Part shown: positions 34,714 through 44,412 of the stretch, piece after piece
How positions within the stretch are numbered: position 1 is the first letter of the stretch
Layout of the letters: every line of letters starts with the position of its first letter
Program-made: the position numbers and the translations under genes
The notes under the pieces: model-generated
What the model was told of the DNA's origin: nothing
Databases searched by the model: none
The model's input: only the letters and a program-made list of their open reading frames with translations
Assembly: GCA_030690945.1 (NCBI GenBank)
Contig: JAUYFM010000003.1
Span: forward strand, 1-56,910
Origin: Smithellaceae bacterium
Lineage (GTDB): Bacteria; Desulfobacterota; Syntrophia; Syntrophales; Smithellaceae
Direction: 5' to 3'
DNA length: 56,910 nucleotides

Positions 34714-36813
34714 ATGATAAAGAAAAGGAGCGGTTTGAAGAAAGACTGTAAAACATTGGCAAATGACTTATCCCATAATCACTCAGCGTCTCGATCGCCT
34801 CGGCCCTTGCAGAATAAAGAACTTCTAACAACGACCGGCACTGAAAAAGCATTTCCCCTCAACAAGCTCATCAACAAGCTCAATCATCTGAATTTCACCG
34901 ACGGTGCCATCTCGATTATTTTTCGCCACAAGCAAAACCAGCAGGACATTTTAATCAAAGCCTACCCGCAACCCTGCATGAAAAACCAATTAACCTGCCG
35001 TCTGGCTCTTGACGACACTGTACCGGACCTCTCGGACTATCTACCTCACTTTCTGATGATCGACGACGGACTGTCCACCATGGTTGCGCCCGTTCAGTTG
35101 TTGAGTCTGCACGAGCAAATGCTGACGGTGAAACTTCCCGAGGAAGGCCTGATAAAAACCAATCGGGCAACCAAGCGCCACTATTGCCGCGATATTATCT
35201 GTGAAATTATTCAGGATGACATCAAGCAAGGCGGCACATTAGTCGATTTCACCCCCAATGCCTTCTGCATACGATTGACGGAGCGTGAGGATGGAAAGGC
35301 ATTTGCCCATCCTGAGACAGCTATCATTACCCTATTACAAAACAATACTAAATGTTTTTCCGGCTCCTGCCGATTGGTCCGTAACAGCATGTCTATGCCG
35401 AACGACATCGTGGTTTACGCGCCAGCCGATGAAGAAAAACAACTTTTCCCCAAAAGGAAAATCAGGAATCCGCGTGAACACAATGCTGCATCTTTCAGTG
35501 TGAAGTTTCATCATCCTTTTTATCAAGAACACATCGAAAGAGACATTTTCGATGTTTCCACTTCGGGATTCTCGATCAAGGTCAATTCTGACGAACAAAC
35601 CTTGATGACGGGCATGATCATTCCTGAACTGACCATTATCTATGCGGGGGTCGCGGAAATGAAATGTTCGGCACAGGTGGTTTATCGCAGTGAAAACAGG
35701 GAGAGTCATGTTGTGCAAAACGGCTTGGCCATCACGGATATGGATATCCGCTCCTACAGTCGGCTCAACCACCTCGTCGGGACACATTTAGACGCCAATG
35801 CCCATATCTCCACGACGGTGGATATGGAAACCCTCTGGGAATTCTTTTTTGACACAGGATTCATTTACGGTGAAAAATATCAGCATCTCTACCCACACCG
35901 GAATGCTTTTAAGGAAACCTACCGGAAACTATACCAGGATAATCCCGATATTGCCCGGCACTTCACCTATGAAAAAAACGGCAAGCTCTATGGCCATATT
36001 GCCATGGTTCACGCCTATGAACCCGCATGGGTGATTCATCATTATTCCGCAAAGCCTCTCGAAAGCAGGGTCCCCGGCTTTCTGATTCTGAGGCAAATTA
36101 TTCATTTTTTGAATGGTTGTTATCGCTTCCGTTCATTTGGAATAGAATATGTCATGACTTATTACCGGCCGGACAACCGAGTTGTGGATAAAGTCTTCGG
36201 CGGTTTTGCCCGTGAATTAAACAACCCCAAGGGCAGTTCCCTTGATTTGTTTTCTTATCTTCATTTTGACAAGTCATCCTCCCATCGGATACTTCCCGCC
36301 GGATTCATGTTACGCCAGTGCTTACCCGGCGATTTTGAAATATTGAAAGCCTTCTATGAAAAATCTTCAGGAGGGCTACTTTTCGATTCGTTCAGACTTG
36401 ATCTTCCGATGGAACCATTGGAAGACACATTTCACCATGCCGGTTTTAAAAGAAGCTGCCAGACATACTGTTTGTGCCATAACGATCGACATCTGGCTTT
36501 TTTTATCGTCAATCAATCCGATATCGGTTTGAATCTTTCCGACTTGTTAAACAGCATTACGATACTTATTATGGATGAAAAAGAATTAAAATGGGATACT
36601 CTTTCGTCAGCGATTAAGATGCTGGATCATTTCTACGAGACCGAGCATATTCCTCTGCTGGTCTATCCCGCCCACTATCTAAACGGGCAAGGAATTGACA
36701 TCGACAAGCATTACCAGCTCTGGATAGTGAAAAACGATCCCTATTCCGAACAATACACGGATTATATGGTACGTAAATTCAGAATGAAATACTCGAGTGT
36801 AACCAAAATATGA
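34714..36813 (+). CDS. PilZ-domain protein with C-terminal acyltransferase-like region
   Basis: 699 residues. About residues 145-360 hold two PilZ-like beta-barrel halves (RATKRHYCRDIICEI then ERDIFDVSTSGFSIKV, with the DxSxxG signature), the usual fold for c-di-GMP binding or YcgR-type flagellar brakes. The RxxxR half of the c-di-GMP site is only partly visible. The C-terminal ~330 residues (YEKNGKLYGHIAMVHAYEPAW, MTYYRPDNRVVDKVFGGFARE) look like an N-acetyltransferase-type (GNAT) fold; that call is weak. It overlaps the next gene by four bases (ATGA), so the two work together. Start may be the TTG at 34735, which has AAGGAG before it. Confidence 0.7.
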   Translation: MIKKRSGLKKDCKTLANDLSHNHSASRSPRPLQNKELLTTTGTEKAFPLNKLINKLNHLNFTDGAISIIFRHKQNQQDILIKAYPQPCMKNQLTCRLALDDTVPDLSDYLPHFLMIDDGLSTMVAPVQLLSLHEQMLTVKLPEEGLIKTNRATKRHYCRDIICEIIQDDIKQGGTLVDFTPNAFCIRLTEREDGKAFAHPETAIITLLQNNTKCFSGSCRLVRNSMSMPNDIVVYAPADEEKQLFPKRKIRNPREHNAASFSVKFHHPFYQEHIERDIFDVSTSGFSIKVNSDEQTLMTGMIIPELTIIYAGVAEMKCSAQVVYRSENRESHVVQNGLAITDMDIRSYSRLNHLVGTHLDANAHISTTVDMETLWEFFFDTGFIYGEKYQHLYPHRNAFKETYRKLYQDNPDIARHFTYEKNGKLYGHIAMVHAYEPAWVIHHYSAKPLESRVPGFLILRQIIHFLNGCYRFRSFGIEYVMTYYRPDNRVVDKVFGGFARELNNPKGSSLDLFSYLHFDKSSSHRILPAGFMLRQCLPGDFEILKAFYEKSSGGLLFDSFRLDLPMEPLEDTFHHAGFKRSCQTYCLCHNDRHLAFFIVNQSDIGLNLSDLLNSITILIMDEKELKWDTLSSAIKMLDHFYETEHIPLLVYPAHYLNGQGIDIDKHYQLWIVKNDPYSEQYTDYMVRKFRMKYSSVTKI

Positions 36814-39707
36814 ACGATGTGCCATTATACAGCAGTATTATTATTAAGACCTATCTGGAATACTTAAAAAACGACTATCCGGATCTGAATTTCAAGGAAT
36901 TGCTGAAATATGCAGGAATCGCCAATTATGAAATTGCAGACCGGGGGCACTGGCTGACCCAGGCACAGGTCAGTCGTTTTCAGGAATATGTCCTTCACGC
37001 CACCGCTAATCCTGATGTTGCCAAGCAGGCGGGCAGATACATGGCCTCACCCAAGTCTTACATCTCAAGTATTATGCGCCAATCCGTGGCCAGATTCCTT
37101 TCACCGGCCATGGCCTACTGGGCCGCTGAAAAGATAGGTTCGAATCTGAGCCGTCATATTTCCATTAAAAGCAAGAAACTGGCAGATAATATAATTGAAC
37201 TTGCTGTCACCCCCAATCCTGGTGTAAAAGAAGAACCCTACCAGTGCCAGAACCGCCTGGGCATGTTTGAAGCGATCGCTGAAATATTCACTGGCAAATA
37301 TGCATCTATTGAACATCCCGAATGCCTGCACCGTGGCGATCAGCAATGCCGATACATCATTTCATGGCAGTTAACGCGATCCATGATCTGGAAAAGAATC
37401 GGCTACTCTGTTCTGGCCATTTCGGCGCTGGCCTCTTTCCTGATGTTCTTCTTATTACCCGCAAGCCAATGGCTAATGGCAACATTAGCCACGTTATTAG
37501 TATCAACAATTATTTTACTGTTCGGTTCAAACTTGCGCAACCGGGAAATGGCCACAAACCTCAAACAACAGGGGCAAACGACTGATGAAGTTGTTGCACA
37601 GATTAATCTCCGATACAATGAATCCCTCTTGATTCGAGAAATCAGCGAAGCGGCATCCAGTATTCTGGATCCCCAGGAGCTGTTAAATTTCATCACGGAT
37701 TCTCTTCATAAAAGGTTGCACTTCAACCGCAGCATGGTGATGCTGGCTAACCCGGAAAAAACAAAACTCGTTTACAGCGCCGGTCACGGTTATACACCGC
37801 AGGAAGCAGCCTTATTGCAAAATATGAGCTTTAGTCTCACGAATCCTCGTTCCGAAGGCTACTTCTATCAGGCCTTTGTGAATCAAAAACCATTCCTTGT
37901 AGACAGTACGGATAAATCTGAAGCAACCCTTTCAGGAAAAAGTTACAAACTGGTCAGAGATCTGGGCATTAAATCATTCATCTGTGTACCGATTGTCTTC
38001 AAGGGAAAAACTGAAGGTATTCTTGCTGTCGATATTGGTGATGCCGGTTCCAATCCCACGCAAAGTAACGTCAGCCTGCTTATCGGCATTGCACAGCAGA
38101 TCGGCATCAGCCTGAATAATGCAATATCTCATAAAAAACTTAAGGAAAGTGAAGAACGTTTCCGCAATCTGAGCGACAGTTCTCCTGATATCATCTATCA
38201 ACTGGATCATGAAGGACGGATTAAATATATAAATCCCGCCTGGGAAGAGATCCTGGGGCAGGATAAAAATGACCTCGAGGGCAAACATATTTCCGATTTT
38301 ATACGCCAGGAAGACCATCAAGCGCTTACCGAAACATTGCAAAGCATTCTTACCGATAAATTGAGAGTCAGAGATAAATATTTTACCATTTTCAATTCAA
38401 AAGGCTTGCCACATTACATCACCCTGACCGGCGCGCCTGATTATGATGCAGAAGGCAATGTCATCGGAATCGTCGGAACGATTAAAGACATCTCTAAATT
38501 ACGCAGTATGGAAGCACAGCTTCTGCAGGCCTCCAAGATGGAAGCCGTAGGTACTTTAACCAGCGGCATCGCTCATGATTTTAACAACATCATTCAGGCG
38601 ATTATGGGTTACAATCAATTAATGATTTCCGGCAGGCTCGGCAACGAAACGGATATGCCTTACCTCACCAGCATCGGAGAACTCCTCACGCGGTCCAGCG
38701 AACTTGTCCGGCAACTGCTTCTTTTCAGCAGAAAGGTCGAACCCATCGCTAAAGTGATCAACATCAATGAAGAGATCAAAAGCATCCACAGCCTGCTCGA
38801 TAAATCGATTTCCAAAATGATCGAGATTAAAACCGATCTTAGCGAAGACATTTCCCTGATTAACGCAGATGCAAATCAGATCGGACAGATCATCATGAAT
38901 CTGGTCATCAATGCCCGCGATGCAATGGGTGACAGCGGTATCATTATGATCAGGACCGCAAATCTGGTTTTACATGAAAAAAACATGATTGACGGCTTTC
39001 GCATCGATCCCGGCACTTATGTTCAATTGTCTATTGCGGACACGGGCTGCGGGATGGATCCGGAAATGACGAAACGCATCTTTGAACCTTTTTTCACCAC
39101 CAAGAAACCGGGCAAAGGCACCGGCCTGGGACTGGCGGTCGTTTACGGCATTGTAAAAAACCACGACGGTTTTATTTACTGTGAAAGCGAACCGGATAAA
39201 GGCACAATCTTTTCCGTTATTCTTCCCGCTTCAGCGGCGGGAAGGGAACCGCAAAAGGTTCAAGAAAAGCCAAAGCAAAACGCTTACGGCACGGAAAAAA
39301 TACTTTTGGCTGATGATGAAAAAAGCATCCTGGAAACGGTTAAAGACACTTTAAAGTTATTTGGCTACCAGGTTGTAACGGCGGAAAACGGCGAGGAGGC
39401 GCTGGAGATTTATCGCCACAAGAAAGATGAAATCGATCTGGTGATTCTTGACCTGATCATGCCGGGCGGCGGCGGCAAAAAATGTTTGCACGATTTGCTG
39501 GAAATCAATCACAACGTTAAAGTACTGATGACCAGTGGCTATTCCAGTAACCAGCAAATAGCAGATTTAAAACTCGCCGGCGCAGCCGGGTTTATTCATA
39601 AGCCATACCGACCCGAAGATTTACTGTTCACGATTCGGGAAATTATTGATACGCAAAATCATTCTGATGACGGTCGGATTCCCTTGCATAACAATAATGG
39701 CGTGTAG
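36810..39707 (+). CDS. hybrid sensor histidine kinase with V4R-like, GAF, PAS and receiver domains
   Basis: 965 residues. Order: N-terminal ~180 residues resembling a V4R/small-ligand sensor (ends [16 protein letters not shown], two Cys), two transmembrane helices (~193-240), GAF (~270-445), PAS (~450-560), HisKA with His589 in SGIAHDFNN, HATPase_c ([31 protein letters not shown]) and a C-terminal receiver with Asp881 in [11 protein letters not shown] membrane-bound, signal-integrating kinase that can phosphorylate its own receiver. Its output partner is not adjacent; the co-translated PilZ-type protein is the likely effector or modulator (inference). The last 49 bases overlap the convergent methyltransferase gene. 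Confidence 0.88.
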   Translation: MNDVPLYSSIIIKTYLEYLKNDYPDLNFKELLKYAGIANYEIADRGHWLTQAQVSRFQEYVLHATANPDVAKQAGRYMASPKSYISSIMRQSVARFLSPAMAYWAAEKIGSNLSRHISIKSKKLADNIIELAVTPNPGVKEEPYQCQNRLGMFEAIAEIFTGKYASIEHPECLHRGDQQCRYIISWQLTRSMIWKRIGYSVLAISALASFLMFFLLPASQWLMATLATLLVSTIILLFGSNLRNREMATNLKQQGQTTDEVVAQINLRYNESLLIREISEAASSILDPQELLNFITDSLHKRLHFNRSMVMLANPEKTKLVYSAGHGYTPQEAALLQNMSFSLTNPRSEGYFYQAFVNQKPFLVDSTDKSEATLSGKSYKLVRDLGIKSFICVPIVFKGKTEGILAVDIGDAGSNPTQSNVSLLIGIAQQIGISLNNAISHKKLKESEERFRNLSDSSPDIIYQLDHEGRIKYINPAWEEILGQDKNDLEGKHISDFIRQEDHQALTETLQSILTDKLRVRDKYFTIFNSKGLPHYITLTGAPDYDAEGNVIGIVGTIKDISKLRSMEAQLLQASKMEAVGTLTSGIAHDFNNIIQAIMGYNQLMISGRLGNETDMPYLTSIGELLTRSSELVRQLLLFSRKVEPIAKVININEEIKSIHSLLDKSISKMIEIKTDLSEDISLINADANQIGQIIMNLVINARDAMGDSGIIMIRTANLVLHEKNMIDGFRIDPGTYVQLSIADTGCGMDPEMTKRIFEPFFTTKKPGKGTGLGLAVVYGIVKNHDGFIYCESEPDKGTIFSVILPASAAGREPQKVQEKPKQNAYGTEKILLADDEKSILETVKDTLKLFGYQVVTAENGEEALEIYRHKKDEIDLVILDLIMPGGGGKKCLHDLLEINHNVKVLMTSGYSSNQQIADLKLAGAAGFIHKPYRPEDLLFTIREIIDTQNHSDDGRIPLHNNNGV

Positions 39708-40504
39708 GTAAAACGCCTGGGATCCACGAGGTATTTCTCAAGGTCGACATAAAACTGCTGATGACCACCTGGATATTCCTCAATCCAGTCTCCTGATTTT
39801 TTTGCCGCGATTTCCAGTTTTTTAGTCCAGTTATACTTATCTTTTTCTCTGATTTCGCCAAAAATTAAGTTGTGTGCCATCAGTTCCACGTCAATATTTT
39901 GAAACCCGCTGTCATACAGGAAGGAATAAAGCTTACGCCCGACAAACGTATCAAAGTTATACTGTTCATCAAGCGTTTTCATGATCTTGTCAAGCACCAC
40001 CGAAAGGGACGCTGGCATGTCATAGTGCGTAAGACAATTGTAGTCCAGGTCGATCAGACACAGAGTGCCGCCGGGCTTCAGACAATTTTTGAGATTTCTT
40101 ACAATATCCAATGCTTCCTTCCGGAAATACTCCAGAACAAACCGAACCCAGATCAGATCGAATTCACCCAGCGTATCCATCGGCTCACACAAGTTCTGAA
40201 GGCTAAATGTAATTCCTTTTTTACCACCGTAATGTCCCTGAGCGTATGATATTCGCTGTTCGGAAAAATCAATACCCACAATACTGCCTTGAGGTTGAAT
40301 CATGTCATAGAGCAGCGATGTGGTTCTTCCCGGTCCACAGCAGCAATCTAAAATCCTCATGCCCGGCTTGACGCCGCACCAGGCGGCCTGCCTGCGTAAT
40401 GCATCAGCGTCCGTTTTAATATCGAGGCGAATGGCCTCCTCTTCGCTTTCCATGAGATAATCGCTTACTGCATTGTATTTATTAACTAATAATTTGTTTT
40501 GCAT
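39659..40504 (-). CDS. class I SAM-dependent methyltransferase
   Basis: 281 residues. SAM motif I is MRILDCCCGPGRTTSL (about 49-64), with the acidic loop VGIDFSEQRISYA following and DLIWVRFVLEYF as the motif IV region. The C-terminal ~90 residues are a helical cap. Small-molecule substrate likely; none is indicated. It is convergent with the hybrid kinase and their 3' ends overlap by 49 bases, so both C termini are encoded by the same DNA. Confidence 0.85.
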   Translation of the reverse strand: MQNKLLVNKYNAVSDYLMESEEEAIRLDIKTDADALRRQAAWCGVKPGMRILDCCCGPGRTTSLLYDMIQPQGSIVGIDFSEQRISYAQGHYGGKKGITFSLQNLCEPMDTLGEFDLIWVRFVLEYFRKEALDIVRNLKNCLKPGGTLCLIDLDYNCLTHYDMPASLSVVLDKIMKTLDEQYNFDTFVGRKLYSFLYDSGFQNIDVELMAHNLIFGEIREKDKYNWTKKLEIAAKKSGDWIEEYPGGHQQFYVDLEKYLVDPRRFTYTPLLLCKGIRPSSE

Positions 40505-40733
40505 GATCCGTCCCTAGAGAAGAATTGAGGCATCCATTGCGGATGACTGTTAAAAACCGTTGTCCGCAGCAATCCATTGCCACCTTATCTGCATGACGTT
40601 TTTAACAGATCTGTAACATTCACGCAAGAAAATTGAATTGCCGGTTCCCAATAGCTAAAGACTCTGTAATGATTTTTGTTTCATATCAGGATAACAATCT
40701 CTCTCTTCTTCTGACAATTCTGATTTACTTACC

Positions 40734-40770
40734 AAGTTATGAGATAGGTTGAAAAAAGTGGACACCAATG
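40734..40770. mobile_element. likely left terminal inverted repeat of an IS3-type element
   Basis: aagttatgagataggttgaaaaaagtggacacca: the word TGTCCACTTTTTTCAACC on the minus strand resembles the tips of several IS3-family members. It precedes an intact start of a transposase OrfA by ~35 bases. The other end was not found. The other ~230 bases between the methyltransferase gene and here show nothing I can name. Confidence 0.45.
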
Positions 40771-40801
40771 TTTAGGTAAAAACTAAGACGGAGGTGTGAG
40801 A

Positions 40802-41155
40802 ATGGCAAGGATACCGAACGGGCGATACACGAAAGAGTTTCGCGAGGAAGCAGTAAAGATGGTAGCTGACGGAGGCTTGTCAGTTGTGGAGATATCCAAG
40901 CGATTATCATTGCCAAAGTCAACACTAGAGAGCTGGGTAAGGGTTTCAAAAACGGGGAATCTTGGTAAAATCGGCAGAGGCCAGCGTCCACTAACGGAAT
41001 TGGAGAGGGAATTAGCAAACGTCAAGCGGGAGCTGGCATTGACGAAGATGGAACGCGACATCTTAAAAAAGCGGCCGCGTACTTTGCCAAGGAGTCGCTG
41101 TAAGGTGCGCGGTGATCAAGGCGTTGCGACTTACCTATACGGTTTTAAGGGTTAA
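40802..41155 (+). pseudogene. IS3-family transposase OrfA, element truncated
   Basis: About 95 residues of an IS3 OrfA: an HTH_Tnp_1 domain (YTKEFREEAVKMV, SVVEISKRLSLPKSTLESWV) and the leucine-zipper region (ELANVKRELALTKMERDILKK). A run of six A (TTAAAAAAGCGG) then shifts the frame: in the -1 frame the usual AAAYFAKESL end and stop codon appear, while the 0 frame continues with unrelated sequence to 41155. So it is either the normal IS3 A6G slip site or a one-base deletion. The OrfB integrase is absent; the element is dead on its own. Start chosen at the ATG after GGAGG. Confidence 0.75.
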
Positions 41156-41228
41156 GTAAAAAACTTCTGATTTCACACTAATCTCTAAAAATGTACCCTC
41201 GAAACTTAATTACTTAAACCTTCTATTT

Positions 41229-42800
41229 TCAGTCCTCTCCTGCCCTTTTGGGATAGCCGGTGATGTCGCGGATTTCCTCATAGAGGGGCTTTAACCTCTT
41301 ATACATTTGTTTGTAAACACGTTTATAGAGCTGATTGTATATCCTGTGTGTATTGAGGTCCGGTTCAAAGTATCGCCCGATGTGCGTCATTTCCGCAACC
41401 GCTTTCTTGAAGTTCCGGTGCAGCTTCAAGCCGACCGCCGCGTCGATGGCCGCACCCAGTCCCGATGTTTCATAAATATGTGAGCGTGCTGTCGGCATGC
41501 CGAAAATATCCGCGGTGAGTTGCATGGCTGCGTCACTTTGCGATCCGCCTCCGGAAACTCGCAGCTCAGTAATATCCACGCCACTGCGCTTTTCCTGACG
41601 CTCCTTGCCTTCCCGCAGGGCATAGGCCAGACCTTCCAGCATGGCACGGTAAAGGTGCGCCCTGTTATGCACATCGCCAAAGCCGATCACGGCGCCCTTG
41701 GCCTCCGGCCCCGGCACTTTAATGCCCGGCGACCAGTAGGGCTGGAGAATCAGCCCCATGGAACCCGGCGGCACTTGATGTAAGAGATCTTCAATAAGCG
41801 TTTCGACTTCAACACCCCGTTCCTCGGCAATCTGCTGCTCCAACTGCGCAAACTGCTCCGTAAACCAGCTGACCATCCAGTAGCCCCGGTAAATCATTAT
41901 TTCCAGACTGTAGGCATCCGGCACTGCCGAGGGATAAGGAGGAATCAGCGGAATGGCCTCAATATATTTATAGTGCGTCGTATTGATGGTGGCGGTTGTG
42001 CCGTAACTCAGGCAGCCGATATGCGGTTCAAGACATCCGGCGCCGATCACTTCACAGGCCTTATCCGCGGCGGCGGCGATCACCGGCAATCCTTCCGGGA
42101 TGCCGGTATCCTCGGAAGCCTGCCTTGTAATCTGTCCCAGCACGCCCGAAGGCTCGATCAAATCCGGCAGCATGTGAGGCTCAACCTGCGTAACCTCCCA
42201 TTTCCAGTTCCACGAAGATGCCCAGGCCTTCTTTTTATAATCGAAGGGTACATAGCCGACCTGACATCCGACGGAATCAACAAACCGGCCGGTCAAACAA
42301 TAGGTCAGATAGCCGGAAAGAAATAAAAACTTATGCGTCTTCTTCCAGATGTCCGGCTGATAACGTTTAATCCAGTTGCTCTCCGCTTCCGACTGAATAT
42401 ATGCCACGGTTTCACTCATGCCTGACAATTTAAAGGCCATCCCCCACAATCCACCTATCGGTTTCAAACCGCTGGTGCGTCTCTGATCCAGCCAGACCAT
42501 GGCCGGACGCAACGGTTTACCGTTTCGATCGACATTAATCATCGTGGCGCGCTGAGTGGTCAGCGTGACGCCCGCAATCGCATCCTTCGGCACAGTCGTT
42601 TCACGCCAAAGCATTTGGCAGACCTGACAAAGCGATTTCCAGTAATAGTCGACATCCTGTTCCGCCCAACCCGGTTCGCGTGAGACATACGGCTGCATCG
42701 GAACTCGTTTTTTATAAATCAGGTTGCCCTTTAAATCAAAAATAAGAGCCCTGACGGACTGTGTGCCGTTGTCGATACTGAGAATTAAGTCTCTGGTCAT
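41229..42800 (-). CDS. FGGY-family carbohydrate kinase
   Basis: 523-residue sugar or polyol kinase of the xylulokinase/glycerol kinase class. Conserved: N-terminal [16 protein letters not shown] (phosphate loop), [24 protein letters not shown] with the catalytic Asp, [10 protein letters not shown], and [23 protein letters not shown] near the C-terminal adenosine site. GAGGTG precedes the ATG. The sugar is not identified and no transporter or isomerase is adjacent, so it may act in salvage. Terminates before the histone-like gene in the same orientation. Confidence 0.88.
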   Translation of the reverse strand: MTRDLILSIDNGTQSVRALIFDLKGNLIYKKRVPMQPYVSREPGWAEQDVDYYWKSLCQVCQMLWRETTVPKDAIAGVTLTTQRATMINVDRNGKPLRPAMVWLDQRRTSGLKPIGGLWGMAFKLSGMSETVAYIQSEAESNWIKRYQPDIWKKTHKFLFLSGYLTYCLTGRFVDSVGCQVGYVPFDYKKKAWASSWNWKWEVTQVEPHMLPDLIEPSGVLGQITRQASEDTGIPEGLPVIAAAADKACEVIGAGCLEPHIGCLSYGTTATINTTHYKYIEAIPLIPPYPSAVPDAYSLEIMIYRGYWMVSWFTEQFAQLEQQIAEERGVEVETLIEDLLHQVPPGSMGLILQPYWSPGIKVPGPEAKGAVIGFGDVHNRAHLYRAMLEGLAYALREGKERQEKRSGVDITELRVSGGGSQSDAAMQLTADIFGMPTARSHIYETSGLGAAIDAAVGLKLHRNFKKAVAEMTHIGRYFEPDLNTHRIYNQLYKRVYKQMYKRLKPLYEEIRDITGYPKRAGED

Positions 42801-42997
42801 GAATCACCTCTATAATGCGAAACGCAGATGCAAGATTCACTCGTCATAAGAAAACGTCATCATTCCGAAGTGAATAAAAGTTGGATATTCATAGCACTGA
42901 ATTCTTTTTTTTAAAACATGGTTTATTTTTCACATTAGTGAATACAATGGATAGGTAAGAAATTGCCGGACAAGAGCGAAAGGAATGTCGTTGAAAC

Positions 42998-43035
42998 TTA
43001 AAGAGCAGGACAACGCAAGTTGCCTGCTCTTTAAA
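42998..43035 (-). terminator. rho-independent terminator after the histone-like gene
   Basis: TTTAAAGAGCAGGCAACTTGCG-ttgt-CCTGCTCTTTAA on the minus strand: a 10-base stem with AT-rich flank, 20 bases past the histone-like stop codon. Confidence 0.8.
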
Positions 43036-43054
43036 TGATCATTGTTCATGGATG

Positions 43055-43237
43055 TTACTTTTTAGCTGCTGCCTTCTTGACAACTTTTTTGGCAACAACT
43101 TTCTTCACAACCTTCTTCGCTACTGCCTTCTTGACAACTTTCTTGGCGACAACTTTCTTCACAACTTTCTTGGCTACCACTTTTTTTGCGGCGGGCTTTG
43201 CAGCCTTCTTTGCTACTTTCTTTGCTGTTGCTGTCAT
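43055..43237 (-). CDS. histone H1-like lysine/alanine-rich DNA-binding protein
   Basis: 60 residues made almost wholly of Ala, Lys and Val in an AKKVVKK-type repeat (VAKKVVKK, KKVVAKKVV and variants), like bacterial HctB/H1-like proteins. Such proteins bind DNA through lysine charges and compact it. AAGGAGG is nine bases before the ATG, and a terminator follows, so it is a real gene despite its low complexity. The DNA repeat makes its length prone to change. The plus-strand frames over it are artefacts of the repeat. Confidence 0.85.
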   Translation of the reverse strand: MTATAKKVAKKAAKPAAKKVVAKKVVKKVVAKKVVKKAVAKKVVKKVVAKKVVKKAAAKK

Positions 43238-43429
43238 TGGGTCTAGCCTCCTTTTATTGAGTTTACTTCCTGGTTACAGAATTAGTAACCTTTCATATGT
43301 TGGTTAATTTTACTTTATTTTTTCCCTCCGGTCAACAAAAACTACCAAAAATTATTATATTTTTTTATTTTTAATTCCGACAAGAAAAAATAATTTTTAT
43401 CAATGAAACACAAACCGAAAATTCGCAGT

Positions 43430-43453
43430 CAATGATTTGCGTGTAAATCATTT
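43430..43453. repeat. perfect 8-bp inverted repeat in a spacer
   Basis: AATGATTT-gcgtgt-AAATCATT between the NlpC/P60 gene and the histone-like gene. It may be an operator for the histone-like gene (its upstream side) or a weak terminator for neither; no T-run. The remaining bases of 43238-43611 are AT-rich and hold no gene I can see. Confidence 0.35.
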
Positions 43454-43611
43454 TACGATCCTCATGAAATCCAGTGCCGGCAAGTGTTTCCGGCTTTCAC
43501 CATCATCCTGCAAATATAATTTCTTCGAACGGATAGCCTAAAGACAATCTCAAACAGTGCCGGAAGGATTGATATCGCATCCACCGTGCGTCAGTGCCGC
43601 GAGCATGACGA

Positions 43612-44403
43612 TCACAGATAATTTTTTGCTCCGACATAATGTTTGGCGAAGTATTCATCGGATAAAGAGTTGATACGGATCCTTTTGCCGCGAGACGGCG
43701 CATGAATAAACCGACCATCGCCGATATAGATGCCCACATGCGACACTTTCCCGCGACCTTTCATCAAAAAAAAGACCAGATCGCCTTTTTGTAAATCGTT
43801 TTGGTCAATCGCATCGCCTGCGTCATACTGTGTCCTTGAATGCCGCGGCAGATCCAGACCATTTAACTGATAAACCGTCATCGTGAGACCGCTGCAATCA
43901 AATCCCGTCTCGGCGGACGATCCGCCCCACAGATAAGGTACCCCGATAAAGTCCCGGGCGCTTTTCACCAGCGACTCTCTTAAATAATCCGTACCATATT
44001 GCTTTCGCTTTGCCGCCGCGGAATCTTCCGGCAGCACGACATAGAACTCTTCGATCACGCCCGCGCTTTGCAGTGATTGAGCTCGCAACTTAGCCTGATC
44101 TTTGGATGAGAAGTTGCCGAAACGAACTTTAAAAAAACCATCGGCTGCTTTGAAATAAGTAGCGTCCAGGCCCTGGCTTTTGAGCTTTTCCGTCAGACGC
44201 ACCGCGTTTTCCGCCTGCGCGAATGCTCCCGCCTGAATCGTGGTTCCCATGATCGCCAGCGGTCTCTTTTGCGGCCGGGGTGACACAGCGTTAACTTTCT
44301 CTCCACGGCTCGCGCAGGCCTGCAGCAACATTACAAGAATCAGAAACAACGCAATACTCAGGCTAATTTTTTTTATTTTTTCCACGCTGTTTTTATCCTG
44401 CAT
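43612..44403 (-). CDS. SPOR-NlpC/P60 lipoprotein, peptidoglycan endopeptidase
   Basis: 263 residues. Lipobox MLLQAC (Cys30). A SPOR-like domain follows (TIQAGAFAQAENAVRLTEKL, FFKVRFGNFSSKDQA), which would bind denuded septal glycan. The C-terminal NlpC/P60 domain (~145-263) has the catalytic Cys170 in FDCSG, His222 in SHVGIY and His234 in IHAPS. It cuts stem peptides in the periplasm. Last gene of the thiN-thiD-thiC-cca run, 9 bases after the cca gene, though its job is unrelated to thiamine. Confidence 0.9.
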   Translation of the reverse strand: MQDKNSVEKIKKISLSIALFLILVMLLQACASRGEKVNAVSPRPQKRPLAIMGTTIQAGAFAQAENAVRLTEKLKSQGLDATYFKAADGFFKVRFGNFSSKDQAKLRAQSLQSAGVIEEFYVVLPEDSAAAKRKQYGTDYLRESLVKSARDFIGVPYLWGGSSAETGFDCSGLTMTVYQLNGLDLPRHSRTQYDAGDAIDQNDLQKGDLVFFLMKGRGKVSHVGIYIGDGRFIHAPSRGKRIRINSLSDEYFAKHYVGAKNYL

Positions 44404-44412
44404 AAAGCCATA

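Noticed and set aside
43035-43307. Thr/Phe-rich repetitive plus-strand ORF
   Set aside because: Product of the GC-poor repeat opposite the histone-like gene.
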